Positions 35,887 through 47,074 of a DNA stretch of 64,000 bases are shown here, one piece after another (within the stretch, counting starts at the first letter, position 1; every line of letters starts with the position of its first letter). A model generated the notes under the pieces. The model saw only the letters and a list, made by a program, of their open reading frames with translations. It ran no database searches and was not told where the DNA came from. The position numbers were made by a program, and so were the translations under genes. The stretch comes from Zantedeschia hybrid cultivar (Eukaryota; Streptophyta; Magnoliopsida; Alismatales; Araceae). The stretch lies in assembly GCA_030544215.1 (NCBI GenBank), contig JARZZO010000011.1, positions 45,133,587 to 45,197,586 of the forward strand. The letters run 5' to 3'.

Positions 35887-38213
35887 GGGACGATGAGGGC
35901 CAAAATTTCATGGGATTTAGTAGTCGGGACCTACAGGGGACTCCCAGACTTCCAAAAGGCGCGGCTGCGCCGGATGGGGTTTGGGGAAATCTTAGAGATC
36001 GAGCCATTTTAGCTCGATTTGGTCCTCCTATAGGCGCTGCGGGAGAGGTGGCATGCGGAAAGCAGGGCTTTCCTAATGCCCTGGGGACATATGATCCCCA
36101 GTTTAGAGGATGTGATCAGGATCACTGGCCTTAGAGTAGAGGGCCGACCGGTGAGTGGGGTGACTTACCCCGATTACCGTGAGATGGCTGAGGCCCTGCT
36201 AGGGATAGAGGTATCTAGCCTAGATAGGGAGTCTAGGATAGTCCCTAGGGTAGAGGTAGAGGCTGCCTTAGGTCTAGTAGAGTCCCGGCGTCGGTCAGAC
36301 GAGACCCGGGAGGAGTTTAGGAGTAGGTTAGCTGAGTTCTCCTCTGCCGTCTATTATAGTGACCCTGATCAAGTAGAGGACGTAGATAGGCAGCTCAGAG
36401 TCTTCCTTGTCTTCTTTTTCGGTCAGTTGCTCTTCGGTACGAAGGGCGACCATATTCACTGTAGGTTCCTTAGTCTCTTAGATGACTTAGACAATTTGCA
36501 CGAGTATGCATGGGGTGCGGCCCTCCTGGCCACCTCTTCGCTGATCTTTCTGCGGTCACGCCGAACCGTGAGACTACCGTCAGCGGCTTTTCGTAGTTCC
36601 TCTAGGTATTAAGTTATTTTATTATTTGTTTATGTAATAAAATGCAATGATATGATTTTTTTCTAACTTATATGTTCATATGTGCAGGTTTGGAGCTACT
36701 ATTACTTCCCGCTCGGCGAAGTGAGGATCGTGAGGCCGGACGCTGTCTCATTGGCTCGCCGTTGGCAGCCAATCGTGGATATGGCCCCCACAGCACCATC
36801 AGTTGATGGCCCTCCGCCGTCAGTTCCTCAATTACCCGAAGCTCCTGATAAGTCTTTTAATTGTCCATTTTTATTAAATGCAATGTTTCATTGTTTAAAT
36901 ACAATTTATTCATATGAATGCATTTAACCTATATGCAGGTAATCTGACGCCCATATCTGGGTATAGGCGAGGAGGGCCTGCCGTGGGTGACGGCTGGTCG
37001 GAGGCGGTTCGGCAGGCAAATATGGCTCCACTGCCTGAACGAGATCGAGCTGCTCCGCCTCCGGCTCGTGATGAGGACATTGGGCCTCCACCAGGAGTGG
37101 GTGGACGAGGAGGTCCCGGAGGGGGTCGGAAGGAGCATGAGGGGCAAGCAAGTCCTCACTGATTGGCGGGCAAAATTCCCGGAGCAATACGAAGATTGGC
37201 ATCGCCGGGGTGTCCGAGTAGAGTCTCAAGCGGAGAATAGCGCAACCTACCTCCAACAGTACCGAACACATTACGCCGATCAGCTACGGCTTCTCTGTCC
37301 ACTCTATGTAAATATGATTCGTGCTTCTTTCATTTTATTATTATCTTTGTTTATATTTGTGAATGAATGTGTGTATGTATGATATGCAGGATGTGCGAGA
37401 CGCGGTCATCATCGACCTCCGGACCCGCCTTCAGGATGCTGAGGCTCAGTTGGAACAGGTCCAGAAGGAACTTTTTGACTTGGTATGTATGCATGCATAT
37501 GAACATTTTAATGAATTAATTTGTTTTGACGATTAGCCACTGACAGTTAGTCTTTTGGTGCAGTGAGCTGTCTATACCAAGGAGGCTCCTCCTTCATCTT
37601 CAGCTGTGACTTCATCATCTTCTGCGGTGGCTTACGAGGCTGCTCTTTCTGACTTCCAGAGTCAGCTCGCCTCTGCCATCCACCGAGCCTCTCTCGCGGA
37701 GGAGGATCGGGCTGCTCGAGTAGGTTCCATCCTTCTTCTTCCATTGTTGAACTTGATTTACTTGATTATCTTGAGCTGACAGTGTCTTCTTTTACAGGTT
37801 GCCGAGCTTCAGGAGGCCCTTCGAGGGCTGAGATCGATGCAGCTCGGGTCCGTGAGCTCGAGGAGCAGGTGGCCCGTCTCTCCACCAGGGATTTCGCACG
37901 ACTCCAGGTTCGCCTAGAGATCTTGACTGAGGAGAGGGATCGCGACCGCCTTCGGCTGGAGAGTCTTCAGGGTCGCCTCTCCGTGGCAGAGCATGAGTGC
38001 CGGATGGTGGAGGAGAGATATCAGCGAGCCCGCCAGCGGGCTATCGATCGCGGTCAGGCGAGCGCTTTCACAGCCAGCATCGCCATATTGTCCTACCAAG
38101 CAGGGCCGAGTGCCATGGGCCCACCACCACCGCCATCTAGAACTCCAGCGCCAGATGTCCAGGTTGAAGCCCAGAGTCAATTTGACGAGGGGGCAGGAGA
38201 GAGTCAGCCGTGA
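35887..38213 (+). pseudogene. Element E: antisense gene aORF1 exons 2-7, exon 1 missing
   Basis: Exon 2 35887-36605 (mobile-domain core, MPWGHMIPSLEDV near 36076-36114; FFFGQLLFGTKG near 36414). Exon 3 36688-36847, with donor AT instead of GT, the same defect as in B. Exon 4 36939-37307, exon 5 37390-37482, exon 6 37564-37719, exon 7 37798-38213 (coiled coil, ends PDVQVEAQSQFDEGAGESQP). Exon 2 carries in-frame stops before ALRERW and a one-base shift in the AHLFADLS region relative to A. Exon 1, its leader and aORF2 are absent because the element ends at 35834. Role unknown. Confidence 0.75.
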
Positions 38214-38772
38214 GGGCTTCATCATGTATTTTCTTTTTTCTTTTTGAATCTTGTACAAAGCACCTTTTGATATATATATGAAATTTTTGTCTTCAGCTTT
38301 GTGTCTCATTTGTGTGAATTCCTTGGCTTTCGTACGTGTACCATGTACATTACTTAACAAACATATTAAGTATCTATTTAGGCTTAGCCCCTTGCCCGGT
38401 TAAGTAACCGGCGACTTGATCATATTCTTAGTAGAAGAGTCAAGGGGCATAGCCTTTATTAACAAAGATAATGGTAATAATTGAACTGAAGAAAATAACG
38501 AAGTAAGATGCAACATACGAGCATGCAGATGCTCGCTGAAAATAAAGGAATGAAGCACACCAAATGCTACAAGCAGATGCTAATTTTGATTTTTGAAATA
38601 TTCATTTTGTTTGGGTTTTGGAACATGTATATATTTTTTTTGGATTTTGACATGTCTACTTTTTTTTGGATTTTGAGACATGTACTTTTTGGATTTTGAA
38701 ATATGTATTTTTTTTGGATTTTGGGATATGTATTTTTTTATTATTTTGAAATATGTATTTTTTTGGATTTTG

Positions 38773-38812
<40 letters not shown>

Positions 38813-39545
38813 TTGAAATATGTATTTTTTTATTTTGAAATATATATATTTTTTTATATTTTAAAATATATATTTTGGAATATTGTGCAAACTAAAAGAT
38901 CAGCATGGTACTTAGATCAAAAGAACATATTCATTTATTAACTTAATTCCCAAATTGTTCTTCAATAATCTAACTTAGGCCCATCGTGCTTGAACTTGTG
39001 TTTACATTCGTGATCCCATTTGATGATTTGATCCTTAGTCAATCTAGGCCATTCCTTAAGCTAGGAGTACGCCTCTTCAGAAAGGAAGAATTGATTTAGA
39101 AAACCCACGAGAAGGTTCCGGAGACCCAAAATGATGTTCCTTTCTTACCCTAATATCTGTTGGGGTTCGGTCATTTTCTTTCCGGGGTATTTATCGACCT
39201 TGCGTTCTCTTTTATTTCACTTCATGGCCTTGATGTAACGTTTGTAGCGTAATGGCCTTTTGATTTGATATTTGACTTTTGCCTTTTGCTTTTTCTTTTT
39301 CTTTTCATGGGACGGATCTCCTCCTTTTTTCTTGATGGCCTCCTACTAAGATGGCGGGTATTCTTGGTAGTCTATTCTAAGCCTCGTTCCGACATCGTGG
39401 GCCGAGTGTAAAAAACAGAATTTTTTGTTTAAAAAGAATGATTTGCACTTTACACCCTTTGTCAAGCTTTCGGTATTCTTTCGGACTTCACATCTTTTGT
39501 TACTCACAAATCAAACGTATCAGTATATGTAGTAATGTGTTTGAA
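38214..39545 (-). other. Element E: spacer between pol and aORF1, with tandem array and long (AT)n
   Basis: No gene. The array at about 38590-38880 is built on TTTTTTGGATTTTGAAATATG, the inverse of the B array. The (AT)n at 38777-38808 is clearly longer than in B. The block CTCGTTCCGACATCGTGGGCCGAG near 39380 is shared with A and B. Confidence 0.75.
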
Positions 39546-40740
39546 TTAAATTATCCAGACTGATAAGAAAATTTGAGTTTCTAAATTTTCTGATTCCACT
39601 AGTCTTTGTACCATGCTGATTGACTCTTTAACCTCAGGGTAGTATTTCTTAAGATACAGACCGTTCCAGGGGTGAGTTAACTCTTGTCCTTCTGTATTAA
39701 CTAGATGGTAGGCGTTACCAGGAAAAGCATGCGATATCACATAAGGTCCTTCCCAATTGGGTTGGAGCTTAGAACGCGGACCACCAGGTTTTACAAAGAT
39801 TCTTTTGACGACCATTTCACCAACTTTGAACTTAAGTTCAACGACTTTCTTTTGATAAAAATGTGCTAATCTATTTTGATATACTCTTGTATGATTAGCA
39901 GTTGACTATCTTTTCTCGTCTAAGAGTTCTAATTGAGCGAGGAGTGCTGAGCGGTGCTCATCAATGGATAATTCCTTATTCAATTGTACTCTTAATGACG
40001 GTATAAGGATCTCATATGGAACTATCGCCTCCATTCCCAATGTTAAGGAATAAGGAGTCTGCCTAGTGGGCGTGCGGATTGAAGTTCGGTAGGCCCATAG
40101 AGCCTCAATCATTTTTTTTGGCCAGTCTGTGAATTTATTAGACATGCACGTCTTTTTGATGATTTTTATCAGAGTCTTGTTAGTTGCCTCTGCTTGGCCA
40201 TTGCCTTGCGGATAATTTGGAGATGAATGATGCAATGCAATTTTGTACCTGTTGCAGAGGTCCTTCAGTTCTTGTGACACGAACTGCGGTCCACTGTCGG
40301 TGACGATGGTGCTTGGAATTCCAAATCTTGTGATGATGTTCTTCATGATGAATTTACAGACGGTTGATGCTTTGACTTCCGTATATACTTCAGCTTCCGC
40401 CCACTTGGTGAAGTATTTTGTTGCCGTGAGAATGAAAGATTTATGCTTAATGCCGGAATTAGGATTGCCAAGGGGTCCAATGACATCAAAAGCCCACATG
40501 GAGAAAGGCCATGGGGAGGAAACAGGATGGAGTGAAGATGCAGGAGAATGGATCTTATCGGCGTGAAGTTGACACTTGGCACACCTACGGACATATCCTA
40601 CACAATCTTCTTCCATGGTCGGCCAATAGAATCCTTGTCTAAGGATTTTCTTTGCTAACATCTGTCCATTAACATGGCCACCACAAACTCCAGCATGAGC
40701 TCCTTCCATGATCTTACAAAACTCATCTTCGTCTAAACAT
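39546..40740 (-). pseudogene. Element E: integrase
   Basis: On the - strand, open from 40709 to 39906, containing HAGVCGGHVNGQM and CAKCQLHADK (zinc region), MWAFDVIGPLGN, IVTDSGPQFVS and GNGQAEATNKTL. All three core acidic residues and the zinc ligands are present. A stop at about 39905 (after DEKR) separates the C-terminal part (39815-39546), which has GGPRSKLQPNWEGPYVI and NGLYLKKYYP. This is the best preserved integrase of the B/E subfamily. Confidence 0.85.
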
Positions 40741-41099
40741 CTTAAAAGAACTCCATCAAAACCTCTTTTATATAGTGCTCCCCCAACTAGGATGTATCTC
40801 TAAGCAACTTTCCTGATAGCCCTTTTCTCCTCAGCTGTGGCTTCTTCAGGATATGATTAATCCTCACAATATTTGGCAATTTAATAGTACCATGGTTTCT
40901 ATTCATCATCCATCTCTTCTAACAGCTCCATTAACATAATCTCTCTCTTTTTCACAATATTTCTGTCTTTGACCTTCTTCAGCAGCTTCTCCTTAGTCCT
41001 AAGGATTAAAGGGTCTTTCACAGCGGGTGAAAGACGCTTATGAACAATGATCGACTCAGATTATCTACTGATTGGAAAATTGAGAAACGATACGAGGGA

Positions 41100-41985
41100 A
41101 GCTAGAGCGTCAGGTAAGATGTTCTGATTCCGAGGAACATGGATGAGGATCAACTTAGTTAAAAAAGCTTAGCATAAGCAGAAGTGAGTTCTTGATAAGG
41201 TTTGAGCTTGGGATCAAGAGTTCGATATTTAGTTAACACCTGGCGAAGAATCAATTGGCTATCACCCACAATTCTAAGTTTGGTGGCACCATGGAGATGA
41301 GCAGCCTCGAGGCCAGTAAGGAGTGCCTCGTATTCAACTATATTGTTAGTGATTGGAAAGTTAAGCTGAAAAGCTTGTGAAATGGTGACATCTTCAGGTG
41401 ATAACAGAACAATGCCGATATCCTTTCCATGGGAATTCAGAGCTCCGTCAAAATGCAGAGTCTACATATCATCTTTGATTCGGTCTATGGACATCAGTTC
41501 CTCATCCGAAAACTCCGATCGGACTGGATCAAAACGAGGAAGGGGATGATGAGTAAGGTGTTCTGCGATGCGGTAGCCTTTGATCGCTTTCTGTTGAATG
41601 TAAGTGATATCAAATTGAGATAGAAAGCTTTGCCATCGTGCTAACCAATCAGTAAGGACAGATTTCTCAAGAAGAAACTTAATCGGATTCATTCTAGCGA
41701 TAAGATGAACTTCATGGGATAGAAAGTAATGCTTCAATTTCTGAACCACCCATACAAGTGTTGCACATGTTTTCTCCATCGCTGTGTATCTCTGTTCAGC
41801 GAGGTTGAGAAGTTTAGAGAGATAGTAGGCTGCCCTCTCCTTTCCTTCCTCATCTTCTTGTGCTAGGACAGCCCCCACCGCATCATCCAGGACAAAAATG
41901 TATAAAATCAAGGGTTTGCCCGGAAATGGTGGTCTCAAAACAGGAGGACTTGCCAAATAATTCTTCAATCCATCAAATGTCTCCT
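41100..41985 (-). pseudogene. Element E: RNase H domains
   Basis: The first RNase H-like domain is open from 41968 to 41462 (LILYIFVLDDAVGAVLAQ; the catalytic Asp position is lost). The second follows after a stop near 41462, with LHFDGALNSHGKD, NNIVEYEALLTGL and GDSQLILRQ, up to about 41160. Further stops follow. The order and spacing match A and D. Confidence 0.75.
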
Positions 41986-41998
41986 GACACTTATCGTC

Positions 41999-43495
41999 TC
42001 AATCGAACTTGACTCCCGGCTTGGTAAGCTCGTAGAACGGCTTACACCTTTGTGAGTGCTGAGAGACAAATCGGCGAATAAACTGCAACCTCCCGATCAA
42101 TCCTCTTAACTCTTTCAAATTATTGGGAGGTGGCATTTCTCTAATAGCCTTTGCCTTGTTGGGATCGATCTCAATTTCTCGTTTACTGACAATGAATCCA
42201 AGTAATTTCCCTGAGAGCACCCTGAATACACATTTCTTAGGGTTTATCTTCAACTGATATTCTCTTGATCTTTCTAATACTCTTGCCAAAACTTTGGCAT
42301 GCTCAGCCTTAGTCTTAGATTTTACTAACAAGTCATCCACATACACTTCTAAATTGATATGCATCATGTCGTGAAATATTGCCATCATAGCCCTTTGATA
42401 AGTGGCTCCAGCATTCTTTAAAACAAAAGGCATGACGACATAGCAATATGTCCCACAAGGTGTAGTGAACGATGTCTTTTCTTGATCTTCTTCTGCCAAT
42501 TTGATCTGATTATATCCTAAGAATCCATCCATAAATGATAGAGTTTCATAGTCAGCTGTGTTATCGATAAGTACATTAATGTGAGGCAGTGGAAAATCAT
42601 CCTTAGGACACGCCCGGTTCAAATCTCGGAAGTCAATGCAGATTCTAACCTTCCCATCTTTCTTCATAACTGGGACTATGTTGGCCACCCATTGTGGATA
42701 GAGGACAACTCTAATGAATTTGGCTTTATGTAATTTATCGACCTCTTCCTTCATCTTCAAAGCCATTTGTGAGTGGAATCGCCTAAACTTCTGTTTAACC
42801 GGGCTAGCTCCATCCTTTAATGTCAATCGATGTTCCACTAGTGATGAGTCTAACCCTAGCATATCCTCATAACTCCAGGTGAAAGTGTCCTTATAATCCT
42901 TAAGAACTTGTACCATTGCCTTCTCAGTCCCTAAATTGATCTCTTTAGTGGGCTCTTCTACGGCAGCTGAGGGTTCATCGAATCTTTTTACTCCACTGGC
43001 ATATGCCTCAGCCGCGTCCTCGTCATCTTCCTCATCTTCAATAATGGGGTCTTTTTCGTATATCAATTCATAGAACCCATATCCATCATTGACTGACTCA
43101 TTATCTACACAATCTTCTGGCATCTGAATAGGATTTTCTAATAGCTGAGGGATCATAGAGCAAGAAAGGCATTTAAATGCTAATTCCTAGTGGTATCTAT
43201 CTGGAATTTGTTTACCCTTAGATTTCGTAGACTTCCTAACCTGACTAACCTGCCTAGAACTAGACTCCCTAACTTCACTAGACTCCCTATCTTCACTAGA
43301 CTCCCTATCCTGACCTAATGAAGACGAAGAAGGATGAGAATTATAGGATACATGAGGAAATACAAGAGAATCCTCCCGAGGGGAGGGACGGAGTAAGTCT
43401 ATAAGAGAATCTTGACTGAATGACCCACGCGATGGGATATAATCGGACAAGTAGGAAGTTTCCTCAATGAGGATATGGGAGAAGGAAGTTGCCAA
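41999..43495 (-). pseudogene. Element E: spacer and reverse transcriptase
   Basis: The spacer peptide (43495-43187) has SSRQVSQVRKSTKSKG like A. RT is open from 43156 to 41999 (385 codons): acidic leader EDEEDDEDAAEA, FTWSYEDMLG, WVANIVPVMKKDGKV, IDFRDLNRACPKDDFPLPH, SFMDGFLGYNQI and VYVDDLLVK, so both RT catalytic motifs are present. The frame ends where WDDKCQE has become a TGA, at about 41998. One of the two best RTs in the window. Confidence 0.85.
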
Positions 43496-44019
43496 ATTGG
43501 CGTTTTTTTTTTGAATTGGATGAGTAAATCATAAAACAAAAATGAATGTGAATGGGAGGAGAGTGAGATGGAGGAAGTAGCACTAAGGCCAAAGGATTGG
43601 GGGGATCAAACAGTAGTATGTCTCAGATTAAATCATGAATCCTCTCTAGATCGAGAGGAGGTTGAGGGATGAGGTCCCGTGGGGACAGGGTGATTATGAT
43701 GGGCGGAGCCCGTGGAATATCTTTAGTAATGACCTGCGACCAAGTCGGGGTTAGAAGCAGAGTGCGGAATAAAGTATGGAGTGTGAAAATGTAAGAGGGA
43801 TAAGTCCCCCTCCAAAGAAGATCCGTGGTATAACCAGCTTCATAGGGGTCATCTGGCTCCCCATCATCTATTTCCTCAGGCAGCAGAATTCTTTTGTCAA
43901 AAATGGCACCAGGCCCTTCAATCAGCTCATCTATTTGTGGCGACCACTTTGGTTCTGAAGGATCAAGAAATAGTCTGTTAATGCAATGTACATATCCCTC
44001 AAGTCAAACCATCGGTACC
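43496..44019 (-). pseudogene. Element E: remnant of the G-patch/RT linker, 5' end of E
   Basis: Matches A 2140-2680 on the other strand (for example GAAGGGCCTGGTGCCATTTTTGAC). Homology stops at about 44019. Upstream lies the L3 leader, so gag, protease and G-patch are deleted. Confidence 0.65.
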
Positions 44020-44137
44020 CTTTGTAGGCGCCCGGAACATCCCCCGTCACTGCTGCGAACGTCGGGCGAGGGCTTCTCCATTCGTCTTAGCGCTGCGGCG
44101 ATTTGGAAGAGTTAGAAATCAAAGTGTGTGATCGCCA
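44020..44137 (-). promoter_or_regulatory. Primer-binding site and short leader after LTR L3
   Basis: TGGCGATCACACACTTTG on the - strand (44137-44120) aligns with the site after L2. About 100 bp of leader follow before the abrupt join to E pol linker at about 44019. Confidence 0.65.
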
Positions 44138-44961
44138 GGAGCATTACCTTACGGTCCCTGTGCTCCGCAGGATGGTGAGAGTGATCGCGTTCTGAGGGAG
44201 CGGGAGACGGCGGATTCCTCTTCTCTTCCTCCAGCCGGCCAGAGGAGGAGAGCTCGACAGTCTGCACGCAAAAATGAGGTAAGGGTCCCTGAAAGGAAAA
44301 GACAAGACAAAAGAAGAAGATAACCCGATTAGGACTGTGATATGTAGAATCTATCCATGTAAATATAGAAATCAACTAGAATTGGAGGGAGATGCACCGG
44401 ATGGGTGTTTGGGGAGGGAAGATGACCATATATTATGGCTACCCACCTCCCATTTTTTTTTGTTTAAAACTTCTGGAGAGTAAGGATTGCTAGGTTATCC
44501 TAACATGCATGCATGCAGATGGGAGTGCTCGTGTGTGAAAAGTGAAGTGATGTGTTAAAAGAGAGAAAAGAGTGAGAGGAGGAGATGATGTTACAGAGTG
44601 GATGGAGAGTGAGAATGCAATGAAGTGGAAAGGGGAAAAGTAAAGAGAGAGTTAAGAGGACAAGCCCATTTAGAATGCGAAAGATCCCTCCGGCTTCACG
44701 ACTTCCAAGGCTTTCCCTCGCTTGAAGTTCTTCCTGAGGCTCTCTGACTCCTTGCCCGCTCAACTCCTCCTCTAACCTTAAAACCGACCCACTTGCCAAC
44801 CTCCCTTCTCGAGGGGACATAGGGGGTTTAAATAGGTGAAGGGAAAATAGGAGAAAATAGGGGTCTAAATCCCCGTAAATTATCATGTAGCCAATGGGAA
44901 GTGGTCAAGAGTCGGAGGTGGTGCGCGCGGCAGTCGCCGGAGTGGGGAATGATCGGAGTAC

Positions 44962-45290
44962 TGGAGGTGAGGGTGGTGAGTAGAGGAGATCATGGGAAGA
45001 CGAGGTCAAGGTAGGAGTTAGGGGAGTGGGCGGCCAACCAACTTGCCTTCCAATCCCGTGGAAAGCCAGGTAGCTGGCCTTCCACAAAGAGGTGGAAGGC
45101 AAGTTGGTTGGCCGCCCACTCCCCTAACTCTCACCTTGACCTCGCATTCCCACGATCTCCTCTACTCGCCACCCTCACCTCCACTACTCCGATCAGGTGG
45201 AGGTGAGGGTGGCGAGTAGAGGAGATCGTGGGAAGACGAGGTCAATGTGGGAGTTAGGGGAGTGGGCGGCCAACCAATTGCCTTCCACCT
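44962..45290. repeat. Three alternating ~90-bp inverted copies (fold-back) in L3
   Basis: Copy 1 (44962-45053) and copy 3 (45196-45290) are direct, and copy 2 (45095-45183) is inverted between them. All contain the GGAGATCNTGGGAAGACGAGG and GGGGAGTGGGCGGCCAACC blocks or their inverse. Adjacent pairs could form stems of about 90 bp. Confidence 0.85.
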
Positions 45291-45337
45291 CTTCGTGGAA
45301 GGCCAGGTAGCTGGCCTTCCACGAAGAGGTGGAAGGC
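45077..45337. promoter_or_regulatory. Three N10 dyads of GCCTTCC type in L3
   Basis: GCCTTCC-N10-GGAAGGC at 45077-45100, 45280-45303 and 45314-45337, with cores ACAAAGAGGT, ACCTCTTCGT and ACGAAGAGGT. Same architecture as B/C, different half-site. Confidence 0.85.
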
Positions 45338-45346
45338 GGCCCGGTT

Positions 45347-45690
45347 GGCCTTCGAAGGGTGGTGGAAGGCAAGGGGTGGCCTTCGAAGGGTGGTGGAAGG
45401 TAAGGGGTGGCCTTCGAAGGGCGGTGGAAGGTGGACAGGTTAGCCTTCGAAGGACGGTGGAAGGCGGACAGGTTGGCCTTCGAAGGACGGTGGAAGGCGG
45501 CTAGGTTGGCCTTCGAAGGACGGTGGAAGGCGGACAGGTTGGCCTTCGAAGGATGGTGGAAGGAAAGGGGTGGCCTTCGAAGGGCAGTGGAAGGCGGACA
45601 GGTTGGCCTTCGAAGGATGGTGAAAGGCAGACAGGTTGGCCTTCGAAGGATGGGGGAAGGCAAGAAGTTGGCCTTCCACGAAAAGGTGGC
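45347..45690. repeat. 31-33-bp tandem array in L3 (about 10 copies)
   Basis: Units read GGCCTTCGAAGGACGGTGG followed by AAGGCGGACAGGTT, with small variants. Each contains GCCTTCG and GGAAGGC arms separated by 9 bp, one base less than the isolated dyads nearby. Long open frames over the array on both strands are an artefact of the period being near a multiple of three. Confidence 0.9.
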
Positions 45691-45822
45691 TAAAGTTGAG
45701 ATTTGTTAATGGGCCTAGTTATTAGTGGGTTGAGATGGCTAAGATGAGGGGTTTGGTGGTGATGGGCTAATGATGGATGGGGTTCATGACCAAAGGGGGG
45801 GGGTCCAAAATCGGTGTCTACA

Positions 45823-46800
45823 AATGTCCCTCCGGGACACCTGTTTTGCAGTGGAGTGGAACGGAATGATAAATAGGTGTTCCAGAAATCGAAACTGATT
45901 TTGGATAGCCCAAAGAAGAGATGAGCTATATCCAATGCTGGTATGAGAGTGTGGCAAATGCATGAAAGTTGGCTATTCGAGTTGTAAGAGTGGTTAAGAA
46001 GGGGAACAACGTTCAAACTGGAGAATCACAATCCTTGGGACCCTCGGGTGCTGGAACCGCGAGGCCTTGGCGCACTAAGATGCAACGATCTGGCCCAAGG
46101 GGATCTCAAGCATGAAAGATGGAGGAGTGTGACTTGAAAAGCTCTCGACACAATGGGCGCACGGTGGCCTGGCGCATCATGTGATCGCCAAGTGAGAGAA
46201 TCTCAAGCACACGTATTGGAAAAATGATGAGGTCTTGCAATTCAAAGGGCTAACAGACGAACGATTGCTAGACTCACAGATCAGCAATGGGTTAAGCAGA
46301 GTGATAAATTATGATCATTGCCCCTAGGGCGGGAATGGTGGATGATGTGTATGCAATGCATGCTGGTTTAAAAATTAGAAAACAAATTCCTAATGCAAAC
46401 AGGAGGGATTTATTGGCCAATCGAATAACTTGGGGAATATAGACTCCTCATTGTTTTATTTAAAGAGGAACTCAGAGTCTATACGCCCAAAGTTATTAGC
46501 CTCCTGTATCTTCAGTCCTACTTGCTTCAGATTTCCTGCAACTGCAAAAACACACATTAGCAAAGTTCATATATCCAATAGTCACATCATTTAAGTATTT
46601 AAACTGCGGAAAGATGAGAAGCAAATGGTTAGTTTTGAGTCGAAGCCGATATGGAAGATATGGCTATTCTAATGGTAGAATGCCAATCCGATATGGCTTC
46701 GACTCGATTTCCAGGAATAACCCTTAATTTGTTGATATTAAGCAAAGTGGTCTCCTGAACTTGGGGGTGAAGTTACCTCCTCAAAGTAGAGAGGGGAGAA
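45823..46800 (-). other. Element D: 3' non-coding region with polypurine-like tract and two hairpins
   Basis: CCCGGAGGGACATT precedes L3 on the - strand. Strong inverted repeats are AATAACTTGGGGAATATAGACTC (46424-46446) with its partner 46475-46497, and GAGTCGAAGCC (46637-46647) with 46695-46705. No coding region is seen. Confidence 0.6.
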
Positions 46801-46825
46801 GGGCAATATGCCTTTTCGTAGGTGA

Positions 46826-46951
46826 GCCTTTTCTAAAATGGTGGAAGGCCAACTAGCATGCCTTTTACGAAAAGGTGGAAGGCCAAGGGATGTGCCGTTT
46901 ATGCAAGGATGGAAGGCCAAGGGGTATGCCGTCCATGAAAAGGTGGAAGGC
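46826..46951. promoter_or_regulatory. Four N10 dyads in a 34-bp tandem array upstream of aORF2 (element D)
   Basis: Left arms GCCTTTT, GCCTTTT, GCCGTTT and GCCGTCC start at 46826, 46860, 46894 and 46928, exactly 34 bp apart. Each is followed after exactly 10 bp by GGAAGGC. The position upstream of aORF2 equals that of the dyad pair in B and C. Confidence 0.9.
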
Positions 46952-47074
46952 CAAGGGATATGCATGCCCTCCGTCTTTTATGGAACGTGGAAAGTTTGTA
47001 GTTTATCCTGTGGCCTTAAAAGGGGAGGGTTGTCCCGAGGCTTTCTTCGAGAACTCAAACTTTCTGTGGGAAAA

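Larger units (their letters stand above)
35834..40702 (-). repeat. Right arm of a ~4.85-kb near-identical inverted repeat (partner 10071-14923)
   Basis: Element E from integrase to aORF1 intron 1 matches element B on the opposite strand with very few differences. The last aORF1 exon, for example, differs by about 4 residues in 143. The boundary at 35834 follows TTAATA on the - strand, 53 bp before exon 2 of aORF1. The 40702 end is only where B is cut, because E continues. Confidence 0.9.
44138..45822 (-). repeat. LTR L3 (~1.69 kb), different subfamily from L1/L2
   Basis: Starts TGTAGACACCGATTTTGGACC on the - strand at 45822, preceded by a GGAGGGACATT tract, and ends at the PBS. A TATA-like TATTTAAA lies at 44834-44827. 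The terminal block GGCCGGCTGGAGGAAG corresponds to CAGCCGGCTGAAGGAG in L2. The body is otherwise unlike L1/L2: it has a 33-bp tandem array, long alternating inverted repeats and GCCTTCC-type dyads. It acts as the 3' LTR of D and carries a PBS toward E. Confidence 0.8.

Noticed and set aside
45193..45709. Long open frames on both strands (100-156 codons)
   Set aside because: They are translations of the 31-33-bp tandem array; period, not selection, keeps them open.
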